NCBI GenBank assembly: GCA_949286445.1
Contig: CASECL010000147.1
Location: 1-7,970 of the forward strand
Source: an uncultured bacterium
Lineage (GTDB): Bacteria; Verrucomicrobiota; Lentisphaeria; Victivallales; Victivallaceae
Length of the DNA: 7,970 nucleotides
Direction of reading: 5' to 3'
The notes beneath the pieces are model-generated. The model was not told where the DNA came from. It made no database searches and was given only the letters and a program-made list of their open reading frames with translations. The position numbers and the translations under genes are program-made. Below are positions 1 through 6,558 of the stretch, piece after piece; within the stretch, counting starts at the first letter, position 1, and the number at the start of each line of letters is the position of its first letter.

Positions 1-2
1 CC

Positions 3-1271
3 TCGGCATTTCAGGAGATTTACGGCTTTCAAAACAGCTACTTCAATAACCGGATATACCGTTTCGGGGCGGCGTTCCGGCGTCAGCTGCCGGAGGCGGG
101 GAGGAATGTTTACGCCGGAAATGTTATTGAGGACATCAGCGATATTGTGTTTGACTTTGACGGCTGGCGTCAGAGCATGAGCGCGGCGGCAAACTCGGTT
201 GACTACACTACCAATATTCTGGCGGACAATATTTTTTCGGTTTCGCCCCGCTGCTTCGGAATGCTGGAGTACAAGAAAGACAAATACTTGACAGTCAAAG
301 ATTTTTCCGCTGAACTGCAAAAACGTCTCTTTGCCGGATCAGATCCGGGAAAAGAGTATTCCAAACCGCTGATGCGCGACCCGTCCGCCGGTGATTTCCG
401 GCTGCGCGACGGGGTGGAGTGCCGGGCAAAAGTTTTTGTGCCGTGGGGCTTGAAAGAGTGCGTTGGGGAATGGGAATTCCGCCGTCCGGCGGCGGGGGGA
501 AAAATGATTGTGCCGGATGCAAGTTTCAATTATACCGGAGAATACATGCACCGGACCATGTATATGCTGGTGCCGAGAAACAACTTGACACTGCATAATT
601 TCCAGGTGTCGGATTTTATCAATTCGCCCACGGAGGATATTATACCGTCGGCTCTGGTATTTAACGGGGTAAATCAGTATGCCTCCGCATCTAATGCCGA
701 TTCAAAACGGGATATGCACTATAAATTCAGAACCTTTACCAAGCCTTATGATGTGAAATACAATGGCAGTGAACGCCAGACTTTTGATATGGGAAATAAT
801 AATTTTCTTATCGAACTGGTTTTTGACGGGCGCAAAGGCACCGTTTTGAGTAAAAATGACGGTAAAAACGGTTACGCTTTGCGCATAACTGGGGAAAACC
901 GTTCCGTTGCACTGGAGCTTTTCTGCAATGGCAGAAAATTCACCGCTTCCGCCGTTATGCCGGAACCGGTGGATGGCGTAGAACGCTATTTCCATCATCT
1001 GATAGCAGAAGTTGACCGTCAGAATTCGGAGGTGAACTTCTATCTGGACGGAAAAAAGGTGAAAACTTCATATTCCGGAGAATTTCCCGCTTCCGGCAGC
1101 TCATTATCCAATCAGGCTGATTTGCTGGTGGGGCGGAATGCCGCCGGAGAGGATTACTTTGCCGGAGCGATTGATTACCTCCGCATCTCCCGCGGTACGC
1201 TCAAAAATGCGGAAACTAATATAGATGAACTCTATAACTGGGAATTTGCCGGACCGGCTCTGAAGCGTTAA
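3..1271 (+). CDS. C-terminal part of a LamG (concanavalin-like) domain protein, 5' end outside window
   Basis: The reading frame is open from the left edge (first full codon at 3) to TAA at 1269-1271, giving 422 visible residues; the true start lies outside. The GTG at 147 has no ribosome binding site and the frame reads through it, so it is not the start. Residues about 126-161 form a box with DPSAGDFRLRDG followed by VPWGL and VGEWEF. The first part resembles the closing segment of secreted parallel beta-helix proteins (DFRLxPGSPA type). Residues about 216-408 look like a LamG/Laminin_G_3 jelly roll: it opens with ALVFNGVNQYA, has a central FYLDGKKV strand and ends with FAGAIDYLRISRGTL. Such domains bind carbohydrate or act as surface modules. 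No membrane segment or sorting tail is visible at the C-terminus. The substrate is unknown. Export is inferred from domain type, because the N-terminus is not visible. Confidence 0.8.
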   Translation, partial: SAFQEIYGFQNSYFNNRIYRFGAAFRRQLPEAGRNVYAGNVIEDISDIVFDFDGWRQSMSAAANSVDYTTNILADNIFSVSPRCFGMLEYKKDKYLTVKDFSAELQKRLFAGSDPGKEYSKPLMRDPSAGDFRLRDGVECRAKVFVPWGLKECVGEWEFRRPAAGGKMIVPDASFNYTGEYMHRTMYMLVPRNNLTLHNFQVSDFINSPTEDIIPSALVFNGVNQYASASNADSKRDMHYKFRTFTKPYDVKYNGSERQTFDMGNNNFLIELVFDGRKGTVLSKNDGKNGYALRITGENRSVALELFCNGRKFTASAVMPEPVDGVERYFHHLIAEVDRQNSEVNFYLDGKKVKTSYSGEFPASGSSLSNQADLLVGRNAAGEDYFAGAIDYLRISRGTLKNAETNIDELYNWEFAGPALKR

Positions 1272-1290
1272 TGGAAAAGTTCTGACCCGG

Positions 1291-1338
1291 AAAAATATTC
1301 CGGCGGCGTTATTGAGCAGATAACGCCGCCGGTTTTTT
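1291..1338. terminator. Probable bidirectional intrinsic terminator between convergent genes
   Basis: A perfect 12-bp inverted repeat, CCGGCGGCGTTA at 1300-1311 and TAACGCCGCCGG at 1321-1332, encloses a 9-base loop. On the + strand it is followed by six T (1333-1338). On the - strand the stem is followed by the complement of the A-rich run 1291-1299, which reads AATATTTTT. It lies 20-60 bases past both stop codons, so it can serve the LamG gene and the mosaic gene. Function is inferred from structure and position. Confidence 0.88.
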
Positions 1339-1352
1339 CTGCCGGGTATTTT

Positions 1353-4300
1353 TTAAACCCCTGCGGCAAGTGAAGTTGTCCACTCTTTGCCCACAGAACC
1401 GTAATACACCCAGCGGAGTTTGTCTTCTCCCTCCACAATCAGAGCTCCGAGATCTCCCGATGCTGTGCGCACTCTCAAGTCGTCTATTCCGTCGGCATTG
1501 AAGTCGCCGATTTGTTCAATCGAGAGTCCGGAGGCAATATTTCCCAGTCCCATCCAGCCGGAAACGCTGCCGTTTTCCACCTCCCATACGCCGAGATAGT
1601 CTCCGATTTGCAGCAGAATATCATCAGTGCCGTCTCCGTTGAAGTCGCCGGTGCCGACGATATTCCTGTCAGCGGTCAACGTATCCAGATTGTGCCAGCT
1701 TACTTTACCATCTTTGTCCACCAGCCAGCTGCCGGCAAAGCCCGCCGCATGGCGCAGCGCAAGGTCGTCAATGCCGTCCCCGTTGAAATCCCCCACCGCC
1801 GAAACCGTCCACTCCGACCCCAGACTCTGAAAATATACCCATCCGGTACCGTCGGTCAGATGACAGCCTACCGCTCCATTGTCGTTGCGGAGAACAATAT
1901 CAGATATGCCGTCGGCGTTAAAGTCACCCAGACCGAGAACGTTGGTCCGGTAATCAAATTTCTGTATTGTCTCCCAGCCGGAAACTTTTCCGTCTTCTCC
2001 GGTAACGTAACAGCCGACGGTGTTGGTGCTGAAATTGTAAACATAAACATCGGCAGTGGCATTTGCCCCGGTATTTCCGGAAGCGAACATTTTCCAGCCT
2101 GATCCCATGGTGCTTAAATTCAGCCACTCTTTATTATTGTTTTCTCCGGTAACCCACGCTCCGGTAAAGCCGGCGTCATGCGCCATGAAAATATCCGCAG
2201 TGCCGTCGTTGGTCAGATCATAGGGAATGCTTACTTTTCCCTCCAGCAGCATACTGAGTGTGCCGGAATCAAGCCGGAGGGAATACCCCCTGCCGCCGTA
2301 GGAAAGGGCATTATCAAGGCTTAATTGACCGTATTCCACTCCGCCGCTGTTCCGGACCGTGATGCTGCCGGAAAAATCACCGGCGTTTCCGGCGAGAATA
2401 TAAGTGCCGGATGACTGGGTGTTTTTTACGGTTATCACCAGTTCCGCCTCTCCGGCGGCCAGAGCCAGATTGTTGATAATCGCATCGGACTCTCCGGAGC
2501 GGGTTTCCAGATTGAAAATCAGTTCGGAACCGGCTTCTGCCGTGAATTGAGCCCCGTCTTCAATATAGAGATTTCCCGCATGTTCCGCCCCGGCGCCGAG
2601 GCGCATAATTCCGCCGGAAAGCACCCGGCTGTTTTCCGCTGAAGCACCTGAATTCAGTATGATTACGCCGCCGGAACTTGCCGTTATGCCGGAAATTTCC
2701 CCGCCGGAGGAAAATTCAAGTTCAATACCTTTTTCCGCATCCAGTCCGGAGAAAAAACCGTTGACCGTGCTGAATGATTTTCCTGCTCTTGTACCGGAAA
2801 AGAGGGTGTTTTTATCAATTTTTGCATTTACAACCGCTCCGGAAGCGATAATCACTTGCGAAACAGTGCCGCCGGCGGCGAGGATGAGTTCCGCTCCGTT
2901 ATTTATCACTGCATCCGCCAGACTTCCTCCGGCAAACACCGCCGCCGCCGCTCCGGAATTGATATCAACCCCGGATGCCCCGCCGCCAGCGGAAATATTC
3001 ATCTGTGCTCCGTCTGATACGGCGGCGGAAATAATTTTTGCCCCTCCTCCTACCTTAATTTCCGCACCTGAAAAGGCGGAAGCCATTGACACCGTGGCAA
3101 AAGAGTCAGCATATAACAATCCGTCACTGCCATAGACTTTTCCGCCGGAAAGCACCCCGCCGGAGATAACTTCAATTTTTCCGGCCGCCAGATTTTCCGC
3201 CGTTCCCCGGGAAAGGGTGAATCTGCCGTAAATATTTTCCCCGGCAATCACCGTATCAAGATCACTGCCGTCCACCCGGAAATCAATTATGCCTCCTGCT
3301 GACTGCAGAACATTTTCCGCCGTTCCTCCGGATACGGAAAGCCGTCCTCCTGACAGAACTTCTACACCGTCTGCCGTCCCTCCGGATGCAATCTTCATAA
3401 TCCCGGAAGATCCGATTCCGGTGCCGGAAACAGTTCCACTGGAAAATACATTCAAAATCCCTCCGGCATGAACCGTATTTCCCGCCGCCAGTCCGCCGGA
3501 GGAAACATTCATAACCCCCCCGGCATATACCGTATTGCCGGAAGCCGTGCCGCTGGAAAAAACATTCAGTACTCCGCCGGCAGAAACAACAGTATTTTCC
3601 GCCATCCCCCCGGAAGATATATCCATCCGGTCATAGCCGCCGTTATTCTGCAGTACCGTATTGCTCACTTCCGGCCCGGCGGCGGCAGCATTGCTTCCGG
3701 AATAAAGCATTACTGCACTTTCCGGGCTGCCGCCGCCGCCAACCGGCTCAAGCCCGGCAGTATCCAGATGAATTACGGTAATATCCTGGAGTTCACGATA
3801 CTGCCCGGAATAGTAGTAACTTTTTCCCCAGGTCATAAGCTGATCATGTTCGTAAGTATCGTCAAGAATAATCTGCCGGCTTGACTCAATGTACCCGTAT
3901 CCGACCATGGAATGGCCTTCAATGCCGATCAACACCAGATTGCCGGCGTCAATTTCCGCTTTGTAATCTTCAAAGGTGAAATCACCGCCCACATTGTCGG
4001 TGGTGGCAGTCATGGTGTTTTTCACATCCAGCGAATAGCCGCATTGTTCCACATAAAGATTGAGACCGTAAAGCAGCTCCTGATATTGGATCGGAACACT
4101 CCGGACAATGCCGTCTCCGTATATTACACTGGTCATGGAGGTATTCCAGCTGAGCACCTCTCCGAGTGTGACATTCATGTAAAGCGAGGTGCCGAGATCT
4201 TCATTGCCCCGCCAGTACATCCCGGTACCCAGCCAGGCGGCAATACAGTTGAAATACTGAGTATTAAGTTCAGCAGAATTGCCGACAAAGGTATAAGGAA

Positions 4301-4817
4301 GTTCCTCTGCCGGAGTTTTTCCGTAGTAGTAACTTACATACTCTTTTGACGCTATCGCCCGGCCGAGCGCAGAGTCAAATTCATTCATGTTGTAAATATT
4401 TCCGTCTGAACCGCGGGAATTAACATCGACTTCACCGGCAATCAGATTGGATACATCATATCCGGCATAACCGTATTTGTCATAGTATCCGAGTATCATT
4501 CCTACCGCGGTGGCAGTACAGCCGTACATATATTCTGCCCGGGGCACTTCATAAGTTACCGTTACCGCTCCGGCCGGCAGATCGCCTTTTACGGTGAAAT
4601 TGAGATTTTCCACCGTGCCCGGGGTGTCGCGGAGTGAATATTTGCGGTCCGGCAGTCCGGATAAATTTCCCGCCGGATCACTTTTTACAGTGACGCACCA
4701 TTCCGGCCTGACTGCCGCCGGACTGCGGTCTGCCGGTTCACTGAAAAAGGTGAAATTCCCGATGCCGGATAATTCCCCGGATTGTTCCGGAAAACAGTAT
4801 TCATAATTGCTGTTCAT
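1353..4817 (-). CDS. Mosaic surface/secreted protein: C39-like peptidase + AIDA-type repeats + FG-GAP/VCBS-type repeats
   Basis: This is a 1154-residue protein. The start is the ATG at 4817, because GGAGG lies 6 bases upstream of it. The frame is open to an ATG at 4892, but that adds 25 charged residues with no ribosome site. Residues about 85-352 resemble a C39-like papain-fold peptidase: candidate nucleophile Cys100 in YGCTATAVGMILGYYD, candidate His302 in IEGHSMVGYGY, candidate acid Asp319/320 in ILDDTY. The usual oxyanion Gln is not at the expected place before Cys100. Residues about 401-513 hold units of about 19 residues such as SSGGLAAGNTVHAGGILNV, matching the AIDA/strand-loop-strand passenger repeat; weaker copies run to about 735. 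Residues about 865-1154 hold six units of about 47 residues carrying DFNxDGxxD calcium-type loops. No signal peptide, membrane helix, autotransporter barrel or RTX nonapeptides are seen, so the export route is unclear; type I secretion is one possibility. The gene stands alone, convergent with its left neighbour and divergent from ppx. Confidence 0.85.
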   Translation of the reverse strand: MNSNYEYCFPEQSGELSGIGNFTFFSEPADRSPAAVRPEWCVTVKSDPAGNLSGLPDRKYSLRDTPGTVENLNFTVKGDLPAGAVTVTYEVPRAEYMYGCTATAVGMILGYYDKYGYAGYDVSNLIAGEVDVNSRGSDGNIYNMNEFDSALGRAIASKEYVSYYYGKTPAEELPYTFVGNSAELNTQYFNCIAAWLGTGMYWRGNEDLGTSLYMNVTLGEVLSWNTSMTSVIYGDGIVRSVPIQYQELLYGLNLYVEQCGYSLDVKNTMTATTDNVGGDFTFEDYKAEIDAGNLVLIGIEGHSMVGYGYIESSRQIILDDTYEHDQLMTWGKSYYYSGQYRELQDITVIHLDTAGLEPVGGGGSPESAVMLYSGSNAAAAGPEVSNTVLQNNGGYDRMDISSGGMAENTVVSAGGVLNVFSSGTASGNTVYAGGVMNVSSGGLAAGNTVHAGGILNVFSSGTVSGTGIGSSGIMKIASGGTADGVEVLSGGRLSVSGGTAENVLQSAGGIIDFRVDGSDLDTVIAGENIYGRFTLSRGTAENLAAGKIEVISGGVLSGGKVYGSDGLLYADSFATVSMASAFSGAEIKVGGGAKIISAAVSDGAQMNISAGGGASGVDINSGAAAAVFAGGSLADAVINNGAELILAAGGTVSQVIIASGAVVNAKIDKNTLFSGTRAGKSFSTVNGFFSGLDAEKGIELEFSSGGEISGITASSGGVIILNSGASAENSRVLSGGIMRLGAGAEHAGNLYIEDGAQFTAEAGSELIFNLETRSGESDAIINNLALAAGEAELVITVKNTQSSGTYILAGNAGDFSGSITVRNSGGVEYGQLSLDNALSYGGRGYSLRLDSGTLSMLLEGKVSIPYDLTNDGTADIFMAHDAGFTGAWVTGENNNKEWLNLSTMGSGWKMFASGNTGANATADVYVYNFSTNTVGCYVTGEDGKVSGWETIQKFDYRTNVLGLGDFNADGISDIVLRNDNGAVGCHLTDGTGWVYFQSLGSEWTVSAVGDFNGDGIDDLALRHAAGFAGSWLVDKDGKVSWHNLDTLTADRNIVGTGDFNGDGTDDILLQIGDYLGVWEVENGSVSGWMGLGNIASGLSIEQIGDFNADGIDDLRVRTASGDLGALIVEGEDKLRWVYYGSVGKEWTTSLAAGV
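1356..2225 (-). repeat. Six-unit FG-GAP/VCBS-like repeat array (C-terminal domain)
   Basis: Calcium-loop motifs start at residues about 867 (DLTNDGTADI), 964 (GDFNADGISD), 1009 (GDFNGDGIDD), 1057 (GDFNGDGTDD) and 1104 (GDFNADGIDD). A degenerate copy sits at 915 (NTGANATADV), giving a steady period of 45-49 residues. Each unit continues with a G-W/C-(L/V) strand and a W-x-x-L turn. The pattern fits blades of an integrin-alpha-like or VCBS beta-propeller; Asp/Asn-rich DxNxDGxxD loops normally bind calcium. The gene product ends with the last unit. Confidence 0.8.
2613..3617 (-). repeat. AIDA-type strand-loop-strand repeat region (coding)
   Basis: The translated product contains tandem units of about 19 residues. 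They are clearest at residues 401-513 (nt 3279-3617) and degenerate over residues 514-735. The core is S-S/G-G-T-A-x-x-N-T-V-x-x-A-G-G-x-L-N-V. This is the autotransporter passenger strand-loop-strand pattern (AIDA-I family, heptosylation target in some species), expected to build an elongated beta-solenoid. Copies differ at DNA level, so this is an old protein repeat, not a recent DNA tandem expansion. Confidence 0.75.
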
Positions 4818-4823
4818 TGAGAG

Positions 4824-4828
4824 CCTCC
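4824..4828 (-). promoter_or_regulatory. Ribosome binding site that fixes the mosaic gene start
   Basis: On the - strand GGAGG is followed by CTCTCA and then ATG (4817), a spacing of 6 bases. This strong site favours 4817 over the in-frame upstream ATG at 4892, which has only an A/T-rich leader before it. Confidence 0.82.
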
Positions 4829-4894
4829 GTATGTTGCCCTCCCTCTTCAAGGTAGCATCTCTTTTTACCAAATACAAACACAAAAAAAACAAAA

Positions 4895-4924
4895 CCGGAA
4901 AAAAAGCGGCTTGTTTTTATCCGG
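4895..4924. other. Imperfect palindrome in the divergent intergenic region
   Basis: CCGGA at 4895-4899 pairs with TCCGG at 4920-4924. After one mismatch, five A-T pairs follow (4901-4905 with 4914-4918), leaving an 8-base loop. On the - strand the structure is followed by a T-rich run (complement of 4881-4894), so it resembles a weak terminator or attenuator ahead of the mosaic gene. On the + strand it overlaps the proposed -35 of the ppx promoter, so it could instead be an operator. Both roles are inference. Confidence 0.4.
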
Positions 4925-4939
4925 GGCAGGGGTTATAGT
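4911..4939 (+). promoter_or_regulatory. Candidate sigma70-like promoter of the ppx-ppk operon
   Basis: TTGTTT at 4911-4916 (-35, only the TTG matching consensus well) and TATAGT at 4934-4939 (-10, five of six matches) are separated by exactly 17 bases. Transcription would start near 4946, giving a leader of about 45 bases before the ppx ATG. No second promoter is visible before ppk, so it would drive both genes. On the - strand no equally clear promoter was found for the mosaic gene; its upstream region is a T-rich tract. Confidence 0.5.
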
Positions 4940-4989
4940 TAATGAATGGAAAATCAAAAATACAGTGAAAATATTGGAAACAGAAGAAT

Positions 4990-6558
4990 ATGGCGTCAGT
5001 AAAAAGTAAAAATAAAATCAAACCATTTACTGCCGGAGTGGTTGATATCGGAGCTCATTCCGTCCGGCTGGACATTTTTGAGCGTTCCCGTTCCGGCAGT
5101 GTCACCCTGCTGGAAAGTCTGTCCCGTTCGATGAACCTGGGCCGGGACGTATTCCGCAAAGGCGTGGTGGGCCCGGAAAATCTCAACCTGCTTTGCCGGA
5201 CATTGACCGATTTCCGCCGCAAACTGGATGAATACAAAATAAACAACCGCCACATTATCGCCACCAGCGCGATCCGGGAGTCCCGCAACCGCGAACTGGT
5301 GGTTTCCCGGATGCACGGAGTATCCGGCATGCCGGTAAGTGTGCTGGAGGAACAGGCGGAGGCGCGGCTTTATTTTCTCTCCATGCGGGATGAAATTTCC
5401 CGGAAACGTGATTTCAGTGCCATGCGCGGAATCGGCTGCATTCTCGGCACCGGGTCTATGATTGTGATTTATTTTGCCGACGGAGTGATGAAATTTTGTG
5501 AATCTATTGCTTTCGGCACTATGAGGCTGTACGATGAATTCGGCAGTGTGGGCAGTCTCTCGCAGCAGATAAGTGAATTGCTTAACACCTTTGATATTTC
5601 CCAGCGGCTCCGGGAAAGTGTCGGTTTGACCGGGGATGATCCGGTAAGCATTATCGGCATGGGTGCTCCGTTCCGGCTTTTTGTCCGCTTCTCCGACCGG
5701 ATGGATGAAAATGAGGAAGTGGCGCGGATCGGAGGAGCGAAAATGGTCCGTGCCGCCGCGGCTGCAGAAGCGGTCAGAGTGGATGAACTGGCGGCGAAAT
5801 TCAAATTAACCGAAGAACAGGCAATCGGGGTTCCCATGTGCGGGGCGTTGCTGTCCTACTTTGAAAAAAATTTCAACTGCCGGGAATTTATTGCACCGGC
5901 GGCGACGACGCGTTCGGCATATTACTCTGATCTGCTCCGGGAGAGTTCTGGAGTTGAGAAAGATCCATTTTATGACGATGTGGTGGCGGCGGCGCGCTGT
6001 CTGGGGGCAAAATACGGTTCGGCGGATATTCATGCTGAATCGGTGCGCGGTGATGCGTTGAAAATATTTGACAAACTGAAAATGCACTTTGATTTTCCGC
6101 CCCGGGCCAGGCTGTTGCTGGAGGTGTCATCACTGCTTCATGATGTGGGAAGATTTGTTGACGCAAGACAGCATCACAAACACTCCTATTATATCATAGC
6201 CCATTCCCAGCTGCCCGGCATCAGCGAGGCGGAACGCCGGGTGGTTGCCGCGGTGGCGCGTTATCACCGCAAATCTGTACCCCGGGACAGCCATTTTGAA
6301 TATGCGGTGCTTACCCCGGAGGAACGGGTTTGCGTGTTGAAACTGGCAGGAATACTCCGGGTGGCGGATGCGTTGAACCGTCTTCACGGATCGGAGTTCG
6401 GCATATCCGCTTTGCGGATAAGAAAGGGTGATTTTGTGATAGAAAGCGACCGGGATGACATTGAATTTGAAAAATTCTATGTCAAGCTCAAAGGAGAACT
6501 TTTCACCGAAGTTTTCGGGCTGGAAACGGTTTTGGAACATGGAAGGGGAAAAATATGA
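4990..6558 (+). CDS. ppx: Ppx/GppA-family phosphatase with C-terminal HD domain, atypical active site
   Basis: This 522-residue protein has the usual full length for Ppx/GppA enzymes, which release phosphate from polyphosphate or convert pppGpp to ppGpp in the cytoplasm. The N-terminal ASKHA-type half shows the first phosphate loop as DIGAHSVRL (residues 19-27; family form DxGSNSxR), then SAIRES (93-98) and LEEQAEARL, whose Glu124 aligns with the catalytic Glu121 of E. coli Ppx. The second phosphate loop, normally DIGGGSTE, reads ILGTGSMI (151-158), so its Asp and Glu are both Ile. The C-terminal half is HD-like: His348, LLHDVGRF with His384-Asp385, HHKHSYYII (395-403), ARYHRK (423-428) and Asp460 in RVADALNR. 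The start ATG has only a weak purine-rich site (GAAG at 4983-4986) but leaves the first motif at the usual distance from the N-terminus. It overlaps ppk by four bases, indicating one operon. Family membership is firm; the actual substrate is uncertain because of the altered loop. Confidence 0.88.
   Translation: MASVKSKNKIKPFTAGVVDIGAHSVRLDIFERSRSGSVTLLESLSRSMNLGRDVFRKGVVGPENLNLLCRTLTDFRRKLDEYKINNRHIIATSAIRESRNRELVVSRMHGVSGMPVSVLEEQAEARLYFLSMRDEISRKRDFSAMRGIGCILGTGSMIVIYFADGVMKFCESIAFGTMRLYDEFGSVGSLSQQISELLNTFDISQRLRESVGLTGDDPVSIIGMGAPFRLFVRFSDRMDENEEVARIGGAKMVRAAAAAEAVRVDELAAKFKLTEEQAIGVPMCGALLSYFEKNFNCREFIAPAATTRSAYYSDLLRESSGVEKDPFYDDVVAAARCLGAKYGSADIHAESVRGDALKIFDKLKMHFDFPPRARLLLEVSSLLHDVGRFVDARQHHKHSYYIIAHSQLPGISEAERRVVAAVARYHRKSVPRDSHFEYAVLTPEERVCVLKLAGILRVADALNRLHGSEFGISALRIRKGDFVIESDRDDIEFEKFYVKLKGELFTEVFGLETVLEHGRGKI
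6541..6548 (+). promoter_or_regulatory. Ribosome binding site of ppk inside the end of ppx
   Basis: GGAAGGGG ends 6 bases before the ATG at 6555. It lies within the last codons of ppx, whose TGA (6556-6558) overlaps the ppk start as ATGA. This arrangement supports translational coupling and supports 6555 as the start. Confidence 0.75.

Noticed and set aside
147..149. GTG as the start of the LamG gene
   Set aside because: The frame is open to the left edge, there is no ribosome binding site, and the residues before it read as ordinary protein. The gene is truncated by the window.
1512..2102. 196-residue open frame on the + strand, and similar frames at 2659-3135 and 3912-4349
   Set aside because: They lie antisense to the mosaic gene and have no recognisable domains. 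The Pro/Ala/Ser-rich composition at 2659-3135 is the mirror of Gly/Ser-rich repeats.
3279..3617. Regular repeats that could be taken for a CRISPR array or DNA tandem repeat
   Set aside because: The periodicity is about 19 codons, copies differ in DNA sequence but agree in protein, and they sit inside a continuous coding frame.
4818..4892. 25-residue N-terminal extension of the mosaic protein from the ATG at 4892
   Set aside because: It has no ribosome binding site, does not form a signal peptide, and the GGAGG at 4824-4828 points to 4817.
4942..4968. Short frame ATG...TGA of eight codons before ppx
   Set aside because: It has no ribosome site and lies at the proposed transcript start, so a leader peptide is not supported.
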